Assembly: GCA_900893395.1 (NCBI GenBank)
Contig: CAAHFI010129837.1
Span: 1 to 64,000, forward strand
DNA: 64,000 bases
Direction: 5' to 3'
Source of the DNA: Euglena gracilis
Taxonomy: Eukaryota; Euglenozoa; Euglenophyceae; Euglenales; Euglenaceae
Shown: piece by piece, positions 54,256 through 64,000 of the stretch
Layout: each line of letters begins with the position of its first letter
Numbering within the stretch: the stretch's first letter is position 1
Notes under the pieces: model-generated
Database searches by the model: none
What the model was told of the DNA's origin: nothing
Seen by the model: the letters and a program-made list of their open reading frames with translations, nothing else
Made by a program: the position numbers and the translations under genes

Positions 54256-56537
54256 GGTTTTAAAACAGCACTTTTTTTGATAATACTGTTTCCTTAACAC
54301 AACATAAAATTTATTTAGCATCTAAAAAATCAGATATATTTTTGGTTAAAAACAAACAACGGCGTTTTTTTAAAAGTTTTTATGCTCATATTTTTTCTGT
54401 TCGTAATTGCTTTGAAAAATTTCCTTCTTTACAATCGTATTTTTATTCTTCTAAGGATAAATTTTTTCTAGTATCACTTTTATCTTCGAAAAGAAATTTA
54501 TTTCTCCATGGTTTTTTTTATAACATTAAAAACGCGTTTTTGTTTTATTCTTATGATTTTTTTCTTCTATATAAATTATCTTTTAGTCTTTTGTTAACAA
54601 GTACTCTTTTACCTTATATTAATGATATTAATCCTTGTTTTATAAAAGATTATTATTTTTTTGTTGAAGGCAACTTTTTTGATTTTGAACAAATTTTAAT
54701 AGATGTTTTTAAGTACTCTTATTATTTTAAGGTCGAAAATTTTAAGTTTTTATATTTTGCTCGTTTTTCTTGGATTTATAAAAATTTTCCTTTGGATGTA
54801 AATTTTTTAAAAAATTTTTTAGACCGTAAAAATTTGGTTTTTTTTAAGTCACTTTTTTTAATAATTTTTAATTTTATATTTAATGGATTGTTGCGAATTA
54901 CTATTTAATGTGTTTTTTGAGAATTCTTAAACTTGTATTTTTAATAAAGTTATTCATTAGAAATAGAATTTTTTTTGCAGGTATTAAATTTTTGTATTAT
55001 TAAATCATTAATTTTTTAATGAATTATCAATTTCTTCAAGATTTGTATAATAAAAAAAGAATATTTTTGTTAATAAGTAATTACGTAATCACCTTTTTTC
55101 GTTTTTGTAGTGAACTATAATGCTGTATTCTAAAATTGATTTTGTAGCTTTTTTTTAAAGCTATGTAATTTTTACGCATGGTTTATATACAAATATATTT
55201 ATATTTAGTTTTTTAATTTTTTTTTTCAAGAAGTGCGTATTGTTTGCTTTTTAAAAGTTTTATTTAAAAACTTAATATTTTCGTTTCTTTCATAGGTTCT
55301 TTTTTATAAATTATTTTCAATTATTCAAAATAAAAATTACATAAGAAATAATTTGGAAAAATTTTCAGAAATTTTTGTTCTGAGTTTAATTGAAAAATCT
55401 GAATTTAAAAGTTTAAAATTTATTCATTTAAAAATAAGTTCTATTAAAAATTTTAACTAAAAAAACAATAAAAGTTAATTCTATTGATTTAATCAAAATT
55501 AGACGTTTAGGATTATTCTACGCAATTTTTATTGTAATTTTTCCATTTGAAATTATGTTTCTAAAAATGAAATTTTTATATCTTGAACTTATTGTTTCAG
55601 ATAAAAAGCCTATTACAATTTGATTTGTATGATTAGGTTTGTTAAAAAACTTGTTAAAAGTCTATTTAAAAATTTTTTTATTAGTTATAAAGTTTATTAT
55701 TTGTTTTATATAGATAAATTTTATTTTTTTTTTAAGTTTCCTTATGATTTTTTTATTTGTAAAAAAATTATTATATCTTTTTTTAGTCTTCGAGGGATTA
55801 TTTTGAATATTAATATTAATTCTTTTTATAGATTTGAGACGTTTGTATTTAATTTTTTTATTTTCGATTTTTTAAGATTTGGTTCAAATATTTTATTGCA
55901 TATTAATAAAAAACATATACAATTTTATAAACTAAGTTTAAAAATGATTGTAAAAATGTTTTTAAAAAAAAGTGTATTTTTTTTAGTAAATTTATTGAAT
56001 AAAAAAATTTTAGATTGTTTAAACAGAGGTTTTTTTTGTTTTAATAACAATTTTCTATTTTTAGAATTAGATCTTTATCTTTACCGATTATTGTGGAGAT
56101 ATATAAAAAAACTTCATTCTAGAAAAACTAGAACTTGGATTTACTCTAAATATTGGAAATTTTTTTCAGGAATTTGGAGATTTTTCATTACTGATATAAA
56201 AACAGGAAATTTTTTATTTTTAAAGTCTCATTTGTATTCTTCGAAATATTTTTATAGTTATAGAAATATGAAATTTAAAATATCTAATACTTTAAATATA
56301 TTCAACTTATATAATAAAGGAAAATTAGAACGTATGATATTTGAAAAGTTCAAATATAAATTTTCACCTAATTTTATTGTCTTATATAATAATCAGAGGG
56401 GACTATGTTTCTTTTGTAAAAAATCGATTTATTCGAATCGTTTTGTAATTTTGAACATAAAAAAGTGGAACTTTAGTTTCTTTGAAAATTTGATTTTAAT
56501 TCATTTTTATTGTAATAATTTTAATCAGTTGCAATGA
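54256..56537 (+). CDS. roaA: RoaA, maturase-related protein of the ribosomal operon (three or more exons)
   Basis: Open segments at about 54256-54908, 55294-55452 and about 55608-56537 lie between rps3 and rpl16. Position in the ribosomal-protein operon and sequence type fit roaA, known from E. gracilis as an operon-associated, alternatively spliced gene. The last part (305 codons from 55620) has RLLWRYIKKLHSRKTRTW and YWKFFSGIWRF, the conserved segment after domain X in group II intron proteins. A degenerate zinc/HNH end follows, with CFFCKK and HFYCNN. A domain V near 55157-55190 marks a group II intron before 55294. The start codon and exact exons are unresolved; no YADD motif is seen. Confidence 0.7.
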
Positions 56538-56593
56538 ATTTACCTAATTTAGAAATTTATTATCTTTTATTTTCGTTGTTTTTATAGTCTTAT

Positions 56594-57656
56594 ATGTTAA
56601 GTCCTAAGCGAACGAAGTTTCGTAAATATCATAGAGGTAGATTAACAGGTAAAATCTATATGAGACTTTTTTTATGTAAAAAATAAAATTTTTATTGCGT
56701 TTTACCACGATAGTTATTTTATTCGATTTGATTTAAGTGAAATTTTTTATTTAATTGATAAAGTTGTTTTTGGTAATTATGCTTGTGCGATCTAAATAAT
56801 TTAAAAAATTAATTATGAGTAAATTTAATTATTTTTTGTTTAAGTTTTAAATTATTGTAATTAAATATCTTTAATAGCATTTTATTCTTAACGTAATAAA
56901 TGTTTAATAATTTTAAATTTTAAGTATTAAATATTTTTTTGAGCTAATAAAAATTAAAATAATAAAAAATACATTTAATCTTTACTAAAATTAAGTAGAT
57001 TATTATTAAAATTTTTTATTTTATATTATGATATACAATTTGATTTTGTACTTATTTTACTTTTTTTAAATTTATTAATTAAAAGCCAAATGCATTACAT
57101 TTTGCTTGTTTGGATTTTTTAAGGCATATTGTACTTGTTTTACAATCATTAGAGCCTGGTTGGATAACTTCACGTCAAATTGAAGCTGCTTTGTGGTTTT
57201 TTGTGATTTCTAATAAATTTATATAGATTTTTTGCTTTCAAAGTTATTTAATAAATTTTTATTGTTTATAAACTTTTTTGGTTTTCGATAAAAAAGGTTT
57301 TTTAACTTATTTACTTATAAGATGATTTTTCTTAATTGTTTTATTTTAAATAAATTTTTACTGTTTTCTTTTCTAAAAAAAAATTTTTTTATTTAATTCG
57401 TAGAGTTATTACAAGATATGCAAAACGTGGGGGCAAACTTTGGATAAGAATTTTTCCCGATAAGCCTGTAACATTTCGAGCAGCCGAAACTCGCATGGGT
57501 TCAGGGAAAGGAAATGTAGAATATTGGGTTGCAATTGTAAAACCTGGAAAAATTCTTTACGAAGTATTGGGTATTTCAGAATCCATTGCAAAGTATTCTT
57601 TAAAAATAGCAGGATATAAAATGCCTATTAAAACTCGTGTTATTGTTAAAATTTAA
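56594..57656 (+). CDS. rpl16: 50S ribosomal protein L16 (four exons)
   Basis: Exon 1 56594 to about 56667 ([20 protein letters not shown]), exon 2 about 56755-56784 (KVVFGNYA), exon 3 57141-57190 ([17 protein letters not shown]), exon 4 57399-57656 ([20 protein letters not shown] to [11 protein letters not shown]). These cover the whole family. The intron before exon 3 starts GTGCG and has a domain V at 57082-57118 (AAGCCAAATG...TTGTTTGG); the last intron starts TTGTG. The exon 1/2 junction is approximate; that intron is about 90 nt. Confidence 0.92.
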
Positions 57657-57751
57657 AACTGTTTAATGCTAATTGTTTTTGTTAATAATATTTTTGGTAA
57701 AATTCTTATTTTGGTAGTTCTTCGTTCTTTATAATTTATTTTTTAGTTTAG

Positions 57752-58225
57752 ATGATTAAACCACAAACATATTTGAAAATTGCGGATAATACTGGAGCAC
57801 AAAAAATTATGTGTATTCGTATATTAGGACCAAATTGTCAGTATGCGAATATTGGTGATATAATAATAGCGGTTGTAAAATTGTGTATTAGAGTTAATAA
57901 TTTATATATCTTTTTATGTTTTTATTATTTTATTATTCTTTTATATTGATATTGTTTATAAATTTATAAAGATTTTATCTATTTTAAAGAAGCTATTCCT
58001 AACATGGTTGTTAAAAAATCAGATATTGTTAAAGCTGTTATTGTTAGAACTGTTAAAGGAGTACGTAGAGAAAGTGGAATGGCAATTCGTTTTGACGAAA
58101 ATGCTGCTGTCATAATTAATAATGATCGTTCACCTAAAGGTACAAGAATTTTCGGCCCCATTGCTCGCGAATTGCGAGAAAAGGAATTCGTAAAAATAAT
58201 GTCCTTAGCGCCAGAGGTTGTGTGA
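57752..58225 (+). CDS. rpl14: 50S ribosomal protein L14 (two exons)
   Basis: Exon 1 57752-57880 ([20 protein letters not shown] to AVVK), exon 2 57989-58225 ([20 protein letters not shown] to SLAPEVV). Joined 121 aa, with the L14 signature region intact. The 108-nt intron starts TTGTG, fitting group III. Confidence 0.97.
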
Positions 58226-58408
58226 TACAATAAAGACTTCTCATAATAAGTTGTTTTTCATTTTTAGCGTATATCTATATTTTCTTAATTTTTTGTATGT
58301 GTGTTTTTTTATTATAAATTTTACTTTTATCATTCCTATTTATAGTTCCAAAATATTTTTATTAAAATTTAGTGTAGTAGTAATATTTAAAAAGGATTTT
58401 ATAAAAAA

Positions 58409-58948
58409 ATGCAAAGATTAAAATCGTTTTATTTAGAAACTATCATTCCCAAACTTAAAGAAGAATTTGGTTATGTTAATTCTTATAGGGTTCCTAAATT
58501 AAAAAAGATTGTTATAAATCGAGGATTTGATGAATCTTGTCAAAATTCAAAAATTTTGGAAGTTTTATTAAATGAATTAGAAATTATTTCTGGTCAAAAG
58601 CCTATTATAAGTAAGGCGAAAAAAGCTATTGCTAACTTTAAACTTAAAGAAAAGATGCCTGTTGGTATGTTTTTGACTTTGCGTAGTGAAAAGATGTACA
58701 GTTTTTTAGACCGGTTAATTAATCTATCTTTACCTAGAATTAGAGATTTTCAAGGAATAAACAAGAATTGTTTTGATGGATCAGGTAACTTTAGTTTTGG
58801 GTTAAGTGAACAATCAATGTTCCCTGAAATTAACTTTGATAAAATGATTAAAGTACAAGGTTTGAATATAACAATCGTTACAACTGCTGAAACGAATCAA
58901 GAAGCTTTCTTTCTTTTAAAAGAATTAGGTATCCCGTTCCGAGATTAA
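58409..58948 (+). CDS. rpl5: 50S ribosomal protein L5
   Basis: 179 aa, uninterrupted: LKKIVINRGFDESCQNSKIL, GQKPIISKAKKAIANFKLKE, MPVGMFLTLR, and the C-terminal half with LPRIRDFQGINK and GLNITIVTTAETN, all standard. It binds 5S rRNA in the central protuberance. One of the few intron-free genes of the operon here. Confidence 0.98.
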   Translation: MQRLKSFYLETIIPKLKEEFGYVNSYRVPKLKKIVINRGFDESCQNSKILEVLLNELEIISGQKPIISKAKKAIANFKLKEKMPVGMFLTLRSEKMYSFLDRLINLSLPRIRDFQGINKNCFDGSGNFSFGLSEQSMFPEINFDKMIKVQGLNITIVTTAETNQEAFFLLKELGIPFRD

Positions 58949-59032
58949 TTTTTATACTTTTTTTTACGTGTTAAGATGTACAAAATCTATTTTTTATTAA
59001 TAGTAATTTTATTGTTTTATTTTTAGAATTTT

Positions 59033-60154
59033 ATGACAAATATTGATTTGCGAGTTTAAGTGTAATAATATATTATTAATAATTTTTTATATTTATTATC
59101 TATATATATGTTGAAATTCGGTAAATAAGAGCATTATTAAATATTTTGATAGTAGTATTTTTCTTTAACAAACCGTTTATTATTGTTTTGTAAAATTTAT
59201 TCATTAGTTGGGAGATCACTTATTTTTATTACTATATTAATATTACATAATTAAATTAGTTAAATATTAGTAAATCTTGAAATATTTAAATTTTATTTTT
59301 CAAAACTTTATGATTAATGGTTTCCTGTAGAGTTTGTTAATAAATTGTTTTAAAAATTTATAATTTAATTTAATGTAATTAGGTGTGATTTTTTTTATAG
59401 AAGTATAATTAATTTTTGATTTTTATTAATATATATACATATTTTTATTCTTTTGTTAGGTTTTATTTAGCCTTATACGATATGCTTACAAGAATAAGAA
59501 ACTCTCTTTTAATAAAAGCTAGAAAAGTTAATGTTATTAATACAAAACTTACGGTAAATATAGCCGAAATTTTAAAAAAAGAAGGATTTATTGACTCTTT
59601 TGAATTGGCTGACGCTACGTGTTTAACTGAAAACGGTGTTATAAAAAAATATATTACAATCTTTTTAAAATATAAAGGTCCAAAACAAGTTTCTTATATA
59701 ACTAAAATAAAACGTGTAAGCAAACCTGGTTTGCGTACTTATAGTAGTTATAAAAGACTACAATCAGTAGCAGGTGGCGTTGGTTTAACTGTTTGTGCGA
59801 TATGTTTTTTGAGTTTCATAAGATAAAAATTATAAGCAATAATAAATTTTTTATAATGATTTCCTTTATTATAATTTAGCAAGAATTTCTATTTTTGTAT
59901 TCTAATGCATGTTTTTGTGAAAAACATAAAATTTAATTCTTATTATTCGTGAATTATTTTGAAATATTTTTTAACGTAATTTTTTGTATTATTATTATTA
60001 TTTTTATTTGAGCCTTATGTTGATTATTAACTTGTATTGTTCTTAAAGAAATTTTAAAATTTAATTTTGCATGTCTACTTCTAAAGGATTAATGACTGAT
60101 CGATTGGCTAGATCTAATAAAATTGGTGGGGAGATTCTGTTTTATATTTGGTAA
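59033..60154 (+). CDS. rps8: 30S ribosomal protein S8 (three exons)
   Basis: Exon 2 (59473-59794) reads LYDMLTRIRNS through SKPGLRTYSSYKRLQSVAGG and VGLTV. Exon 3 (60072-60154) reads STSKGLMTDRLARSNKIGGE then ILFYIW, the conserved S8 end. The missing N-terminus fits a 15-nt exon at 59033-59047 (ATG ACA AAT ATT GAT), followed by an intron starting TTGCG, so that the protein begins MTNIDLYDMLTRIRN as in the family. The joined frame gives 139 aa. The second intron starts GTGCG. Confidence 0.92.
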
Positions 60155-60237
60155 ATAAACTAAAATTACCTCTTTTGTTTTATTATTTTTTATTAAAAAG
60201 TTGTTTGATAATTTTTGTTTAATTAGACTTAATTTTT

Positions 60238-60351
60238 ATGAAAATACGTTCTTCTGTTAAAAAAATTTGTAATAAATGTTATTTGATTCGTCGCAAAAAC
60301 AATCTTTTAGTTGTTTGTATAAATAACAAGCATAAACAACGACAGGGTTAA
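60238..60351 (+). CDS. rpl36: 50S ribosomal protein L36
   Basis: 37 aa: [20 protein letters not shown], then [13 protein letters not shown]. The zinc ligands C-x2-C...C...H are present (CNKC, VVC, KHKQRQG). Confidence 0.98.
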   Translation: MKIRSSVKKICNKCYLIRRKNNLLVVCINNKHKQRQG

Positions 60352-60379
60352 ACTTGTTTTGCGTCTATAATTTGTAGGC

Positions 60380-60463
60380 GCATTTATGGCAGAGTGGACG
60401 ATAGCACGGGACTCATAATCTCGCTCCGGAAGGACGTCGCTGGTTCGAATCCAGCTGAATGCA
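60380..60463 (+). tRNA. trnI-CAU: tRNA-Ile (CAU, lysidine type)
   Basis: Acceptor GCATTTA/TGAATGC, anticodon stem CGGGA/TCTCG around CTCATAA (CAU), T arm GCTGG TTCGAAT CCAGC, with an unusually long variable region (GCTCCGGAAGGACG). In E. gracilis a trnI lies between rpl36 and rps14, as here, so I read this CAU as Ile (C34 converted to lysidine by TilS), not Met. Confidence 0.82.
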
Positions 60464-60502
60464 TCTTATTCGAGCATTATTTAACCTAAAAATTTTTTAT
60501 TT

Positions 60503-60911
60503 ATGTCAAAAAAAAGTCTTATAGCAAGACAGAGAAAACGAATAATATTAGTATTAATACATTCCCATAACCGTTATGTATACAGGACAAATGGAAAAGA
60601 CGAAAAATCTTTTGAGAAAAAATTGCGGATTTACTCTTTTTTGCAAAAATTACCTAGAAATAGTTTGCGTTGCCGATTAATTTGATTTTCTATTTGTCAT
60701 TCAAATTTTATAGCTGTTAATAATTTGAAAAATTTATAAAATTTTTATATTTATTTTTTTGAGTATTTTTATTTGTTAACTCTTTCGAAATCGTTGTTAC
60801 GTAACAGGGAGATCACGTGGATATTTTAGGACTTTTGGATTATCACGACATATTCTTCGAGATATGGCTCATTATGGTTTACTTCCAGGTGTAACCAAAG
60901 CGAGTTGGTAA
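60503..60911 (+). CDS. rps14: 30S ribosomal protein S14 (two exons)
   Basis: Exon 1 60503-60680 ([13 protein letters not shown] to [11 protein letters not shown]), exon 2 60787-60911 ([38 protein letters not shown]). The joined frame gives 100 aa, the usual plastid length. The 106-nt intron interrupts the conserved CRLRNRC region and is of group III size. Last ribosomal gene of the operon. Confidence 0.97.
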
Positions 60912-60963
60912 ACTTAAATTTACTTATAATAATATAAGTATAAATTAATTTATAATAATAATA

Positions 60964-61036
60964 GCTGGGATAGCTCAGTTGGTAGAGCGGAGGACTGAAA
61001 ATCCTTGTGTCACCAGTTCAAATCTGGTTCCTAGCA
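60964..61036 (+). tRNA. trnF-GAA: tRNA-Phe (GAA)
   Basis: Acceptor GCTGGGA/TCCTAGC with one G-T pair, D arm GCTC AGTTGGTA GAGC, anticodon stem AGGA/TCCT around CTGAAAA (GAA), T arm CCAG TTCAAAT CTGG. Confidence 0.95.
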
Positions 61037-61037
61037 T

Positions 61038-61109
61038 GGCGGCATGGCCAAGCGGTAAGGCAGAAGATTGCAAATCTTTTATTCCCCAGTTCGATTCTGG
61101 GTGTCGTCT
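61038..61109 (+). tRNA. trnC-GCA: tRNA-Cys (GCA)
   Basis: One base after trnF. Acceptor GGCGGCA/TGTCGTC (two G-T pairs), anticodon stem AAGAT/ATCTT around TGCAAA (GCA), T arm CCCAG TTCGATT CTGGG. Confidence 0.95.
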
Positions 61110-61279
61110 TTAAGAGAATTGAAGAAACAATAAAACAAAAAATACATAGATGATTCCGGTATTTACTTCTTAAAATAATAAAGAAAATTTTTTTTTATGA
61201 AATATTTTTATATATCTTTTATAACTATTATTTTCTTTATATGTATGTTACGCTACTCGTTTTTTAAATTTAATTAAAT

Positions 61280-62704
61280 ATGATTACTGTAGAAAAAATG
61301 CTTAATTCTAGTGTTCATCTTGGTCATAAGGTTAAACAATGGAATCCAAGAATGAGAATTTATATTTATGGAGAACGCAAAGGTCTTCATATTATCGATT
61401 TGTTACAGACTATAGTTTGTTTAAAAAAAGCTTGCAATTTCCTTATACGTTCTGTACGTAAAGGTAAAAGTTGTGACTTTTTATGAAAACCAATCTGTTA
61501 GATTTTAGCATTTTTTAAAAAGCTTTATAAATTTTTTATGAATATTTATTAGAAAAATTTTTAATCTTAATGGCTCTTTTTGTTTGTACAAAACGCTTTT
61601 TTTCTATTTTAACACAAAAAATCGCTTTAAAATGTAATTCTTTTTTTGTAACAAAACGTTGGTTGGGCGGTATATTGACAAATTGGATAACAATTAAAAA
61701 TTGCATAAATAAATTAAAGCAATTTTTTGATAATAAAAATTATAAATTTTATTTATAACTAAATTACATTTAATTATAAAATTAAGAATAATTTTGGGAT
61801 TATTTTATTTTTGTTGCAATAAAATTTTATGCTAAAATCAAAACAAAAAGAAAAGCATCACAACTTATTAACAAAAAAAGAACGTTTAGTACTAAAAAAA
61901 AAAAAATTAAATGTGACTCAATTTTTATTTTTTAACTAAATTTTAAAATTTTTATAAATATATTTATTTTCAAACTAGATAATTAATCGAAAGAATATTC
62001 TATTTAATTAGCTTAAAAAATATTTTTCCGGTATGAGAGATATGACTGAACGTCCTGAAATTGTTATTATAATAGGACAAAACAAGGAGATAAATGCTGT
62101 ACGTGAATGTAAAAAGTTAGGTATTGCTAGTATAACTATAGTGCGTTATTCATGTTTTAAGTATCTCTTTTTTCCATAGTAGAATTTTTTTTATTAAAGA
62201 ATAAAAAATTTATAAAATGAAAATTCTTTAAAAATAATTATTAGAATTAATTATTAAATAATTACAATTAAATTTGAATGAATATAGTAACAAATTATTT
62301 CTCGATATTTTATTTTGTTATTTAGTAATATAGTTTTTAATATAACAATAAACTACCTTTGAGGTTTATGAATAATTTTTAAAAATTAAATAATGAAAAA
62401 GTTTTGTTTTTTTGTAACAAGTTTTAATAACTTTAAATAAATAATTATTCAAAGCTGTATGAAACTTTAAATCGTTTTCTTGTTCAGTTTGATGAAGCGT
62501 ATTAATTTTTAAATTAAATGCGTATTTTATTTAGATACCAATTGTGACCCCACACTTACTAAATATCCTATTCCTTCAAATGATGATTCTATTCTTTCTG
62601 TTTCTTTAATTTTGAGTGTTCTTTGTAATTCCATAAATCGGGGCGTTAACAACAAAGTAAGACAAAAATTTGATAAGTATAAAAAATTCAAAAAACTTTC
62701 TTAA
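61280..62704 (+). CDS. rps2: 30S ribosomal protein S2 (five exons)
   Basis: Exon 1 61280 to about 61470 ([25 protein letters not shown]), exon 2 about 61572 to about 61740 ([23 protein letters not shown]), exon 3 about 61831-61912 ([17 protein letters not shown]), exon 4 about 62030-62140 ([33 protein letters not shown]), exon 5 62531-62704 ([20 protein letters not shown]). They follow the S2 order throughout. The intron at 62141-62530 starts GTGCG and is group II sized; the others are near 100 nt. Exon 2 looks divergent and its end is not fixed. Confidence 0.92.
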
Positions 62705-63133
62705 AGGTTTCAGTGACTTTCATAATAATTTTTTATTTTTCGAGAAATGAAGATTGTTTTATTATATTATTTTTGTGATTTCAATCCCTTTCATATGAAG
62801 TTTGTTTTAATTATATTTTTTAATTTTTTGAATTTTTAAGACTTCTTCTTTTAGTTAAAACTTTTTTAAAAAATTTTTTCTGTAAACATGTTTATTTCGG
62901 GCATTTTTCTGTTGATTTTAAAAATTAAACATTCTTTTAACAATAAAAATTTTTTCGGATTTTTTATAAATATAAATATTTTGATTAAATACTTCCTAAG
63001 AAAATTTTAACTTTTAAAAATTGCTAATGTTTTGCGATTTAAATAATTTTCATTTAAAAGTTCAGATGTAGAAACTTTAATTCAAATTTATTGCTATTTA
63101 TAAGAATATTTAAAAATATTTTATTATTTTTAA
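62705..63133 (+). other. rps2-atpI interval, start of atpI not resolved
   Basis: About 430 nt with no clear gene. It must hold the first exon(s) of atpI, since the recognised atpI exon starts mid-family at EVGQHFYW. Candidate starts are ATG 62748 (MKIVLLYYF before GTGATTTC) and ATG 63028 (MFCDLNNFHLK before TTCAG). I cannot choose between them. Confidence 0.45.
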
Positions 63134-63873
63134 GAAGTTGGGCAACACTTTTATTGGTCAATTTTAGGTTTTCAAATTCACGGGCAAGTATTAATTAATT
63201 CTTGGATTGTTATATTAATAATAGGTTTTTTAAGTATTTATACTACAAAAAATCTTACTTTAGTACCAGCAAACAAACAAATTTTTATAGAACTTGTCAC
63301 AGAATTTATAACAGACATTTCAAAAACTCAAATAGGTGAAAAAGAATATTCAAAATGGGTTCCTTATATTGGAACTATGTTTTTATTTATCTTTGTGTCA
63401 AATTGGTCAGGGGCACTAATTCCTTGGAAAATTATTGAACTTCCAAATGGAGAGTTGGGAGCACCTACAAATGATATGTGCGTTTTGAATTTATCATAAA
63501 AAGTTTATTCAAAATGGTTTATAAAGCAATGGAATTAATAAAGTAATTTTATTTGTCTGAAACTCTAAAATTTGGTTAATTTATTAAATATTTGCAATAA
63601 AATATCCTTTTTTTTTTTAACATTTATAGTTGATAAAGATTTCTGATAAAACAAATATGTATTTATTAATTTTATTATTTATTTATAGATAAGACTCAAC
63701 ATTTATTAAAGTGTAGTTGTTAGATCTTTTTTTTATAATTGTAAGTTATATACGTTTTGTAATGTAGGTATAAATTTTAAGAGGATGTTTTCTATCTATT
63801 TAATACTACGGCAGGACTTGCTATATTGACATCTTTAGCGTATTTTTATGCTGGACTTAACAAAAAAGGTTTT
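63134..63873 (+). CDS. atpI: ATP synthase subunit a (CF0-IV), partial at the right edge
   Basis: Proton-channel subunit a of the thylakoid ATP synthase. Exon about 63134-63478 reads [18 protein letters not shown] through [33 protein letters not shown] and the conserved GAPTNDI. Exon 63801-63873 reads [20 protein letters not shown] then KKGF. The intron between starts GTGCG; the next starts GTCGT at 63874 and runs off the window. The remaining half, with the essential arginine of the penultimate helix, is outside. Confidence 0.93.
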
Positions 63874-64000
63874 GTCGTATATTTTATTAAAGAATTTTAA
63901 ATTTACTAAGCTTACTTTAATTTATATAAATTTTATAGTTTTTTTATTAATTACTTAATAAAGAATTTAAATTCTATTAAACTTAACATATTTTAAAAAA

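Noticed and set aside
60380-60463. Reading the CAU tRNA after rpl36 as elongator tRNA-Met
   Set aside because: Position between rpl36 and rps14 matches the Euglena trnI; a CAU anticodon is expected for lysidine tRNA-Ile. Not fully excluded.

Overview
This is one section of a chloroplast genome from a photosynthetic euglenophyte, close to Euglena gracilis in style. The evidence is very AT-rich DNA, standard-code plastid genes (psbA, psbD/C, psaA/B, tufA, chlI, ycf4, roaA), and coding sequences broken into dozens of small exons by group II introns (5' end GTGYG, a recognisable domain V such as AGCCGTATG...GTACGGTT) and short introns of about 90-110 nt with the group III consensus NTNNG. It also carries the intron-encoded maturase-like genes known from Euglena: mat1 in a psbC intron, mat2 in psbD intron 8, and roaA beside the ribosomal-protein operon.

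Layout. 1-2.1 kb: AT-rich non-coding DNA with two decayed copies of the 3' half of a tRNA-Trp, then trnL-CAA (-) and chlI (-). 3.7-24.6 kb (+): psbD and psbC, overlapping, with nine psbD introns, about ten psbC introns and four intron-borne reading frames. 24.7-27.8 kb (+): trnL-UAA and psbA. 27.8-29.7 kb: a spacer with decayed coding-like fragments. 29.7-36.1 kb: mostly minus strand, trnR, psaM, psb30 (ycf12), psbK, then trnT-trnG-trnfM (+), trnS-trnQ (-), ycf4, tufA, rps7, rps12, rpl20 (-). 36.4-49.2 kb (+): psbI, trnD, petG, trnK, psaA, psaB, psbE-psbF-psbL-psbJ. 49.3-60.9 kb (+): the ribosomal-protein operon rpl23-rpl2-rps19-rpl22-rps3-roaA-rpl16-rpl14-rpl5-rps8-rpl36-trnI-rps14. 61-64 kb (+): trnF, trnC, rps2 and the start of atpI, cut by the window edge.

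The genes cover the photosystem II core (D1, D2, CP43, cytochrome b559, PsbI/J/K/L, Psb30), the photosystem I core (PsaA, PsaB, PsaM), cytochrome b6f (PetG), ATP synthase (AtpI), Mg-chelatase and PSI assembly (ChlI, Ycf4), and translation (ribosomal proteins, EF-Tu, 13 tRNAs). The maturase-like proteins probably help splice the introns that interrupt the rest.

Exon joins were worked out by hand by matching translations to known families and keeping the frame. Summed exon lengths agree with family lengths for psaA (751 aa), psaB (732), psbA (345), tufA (409), ycf4 (208), rps14 (100), rps8 (139), rps3 (217), rps19 (92) and psbF (43). Individual junctions may be off by 1-3 nt. The most interesting structures are two twintrons in which a related group II intron sits inside domain V of the host intron (psbD intron 1, psbF), an intron inside the psbD/psbC overlap with a possible 7-nt mini-exon, and the split mat2 locus.
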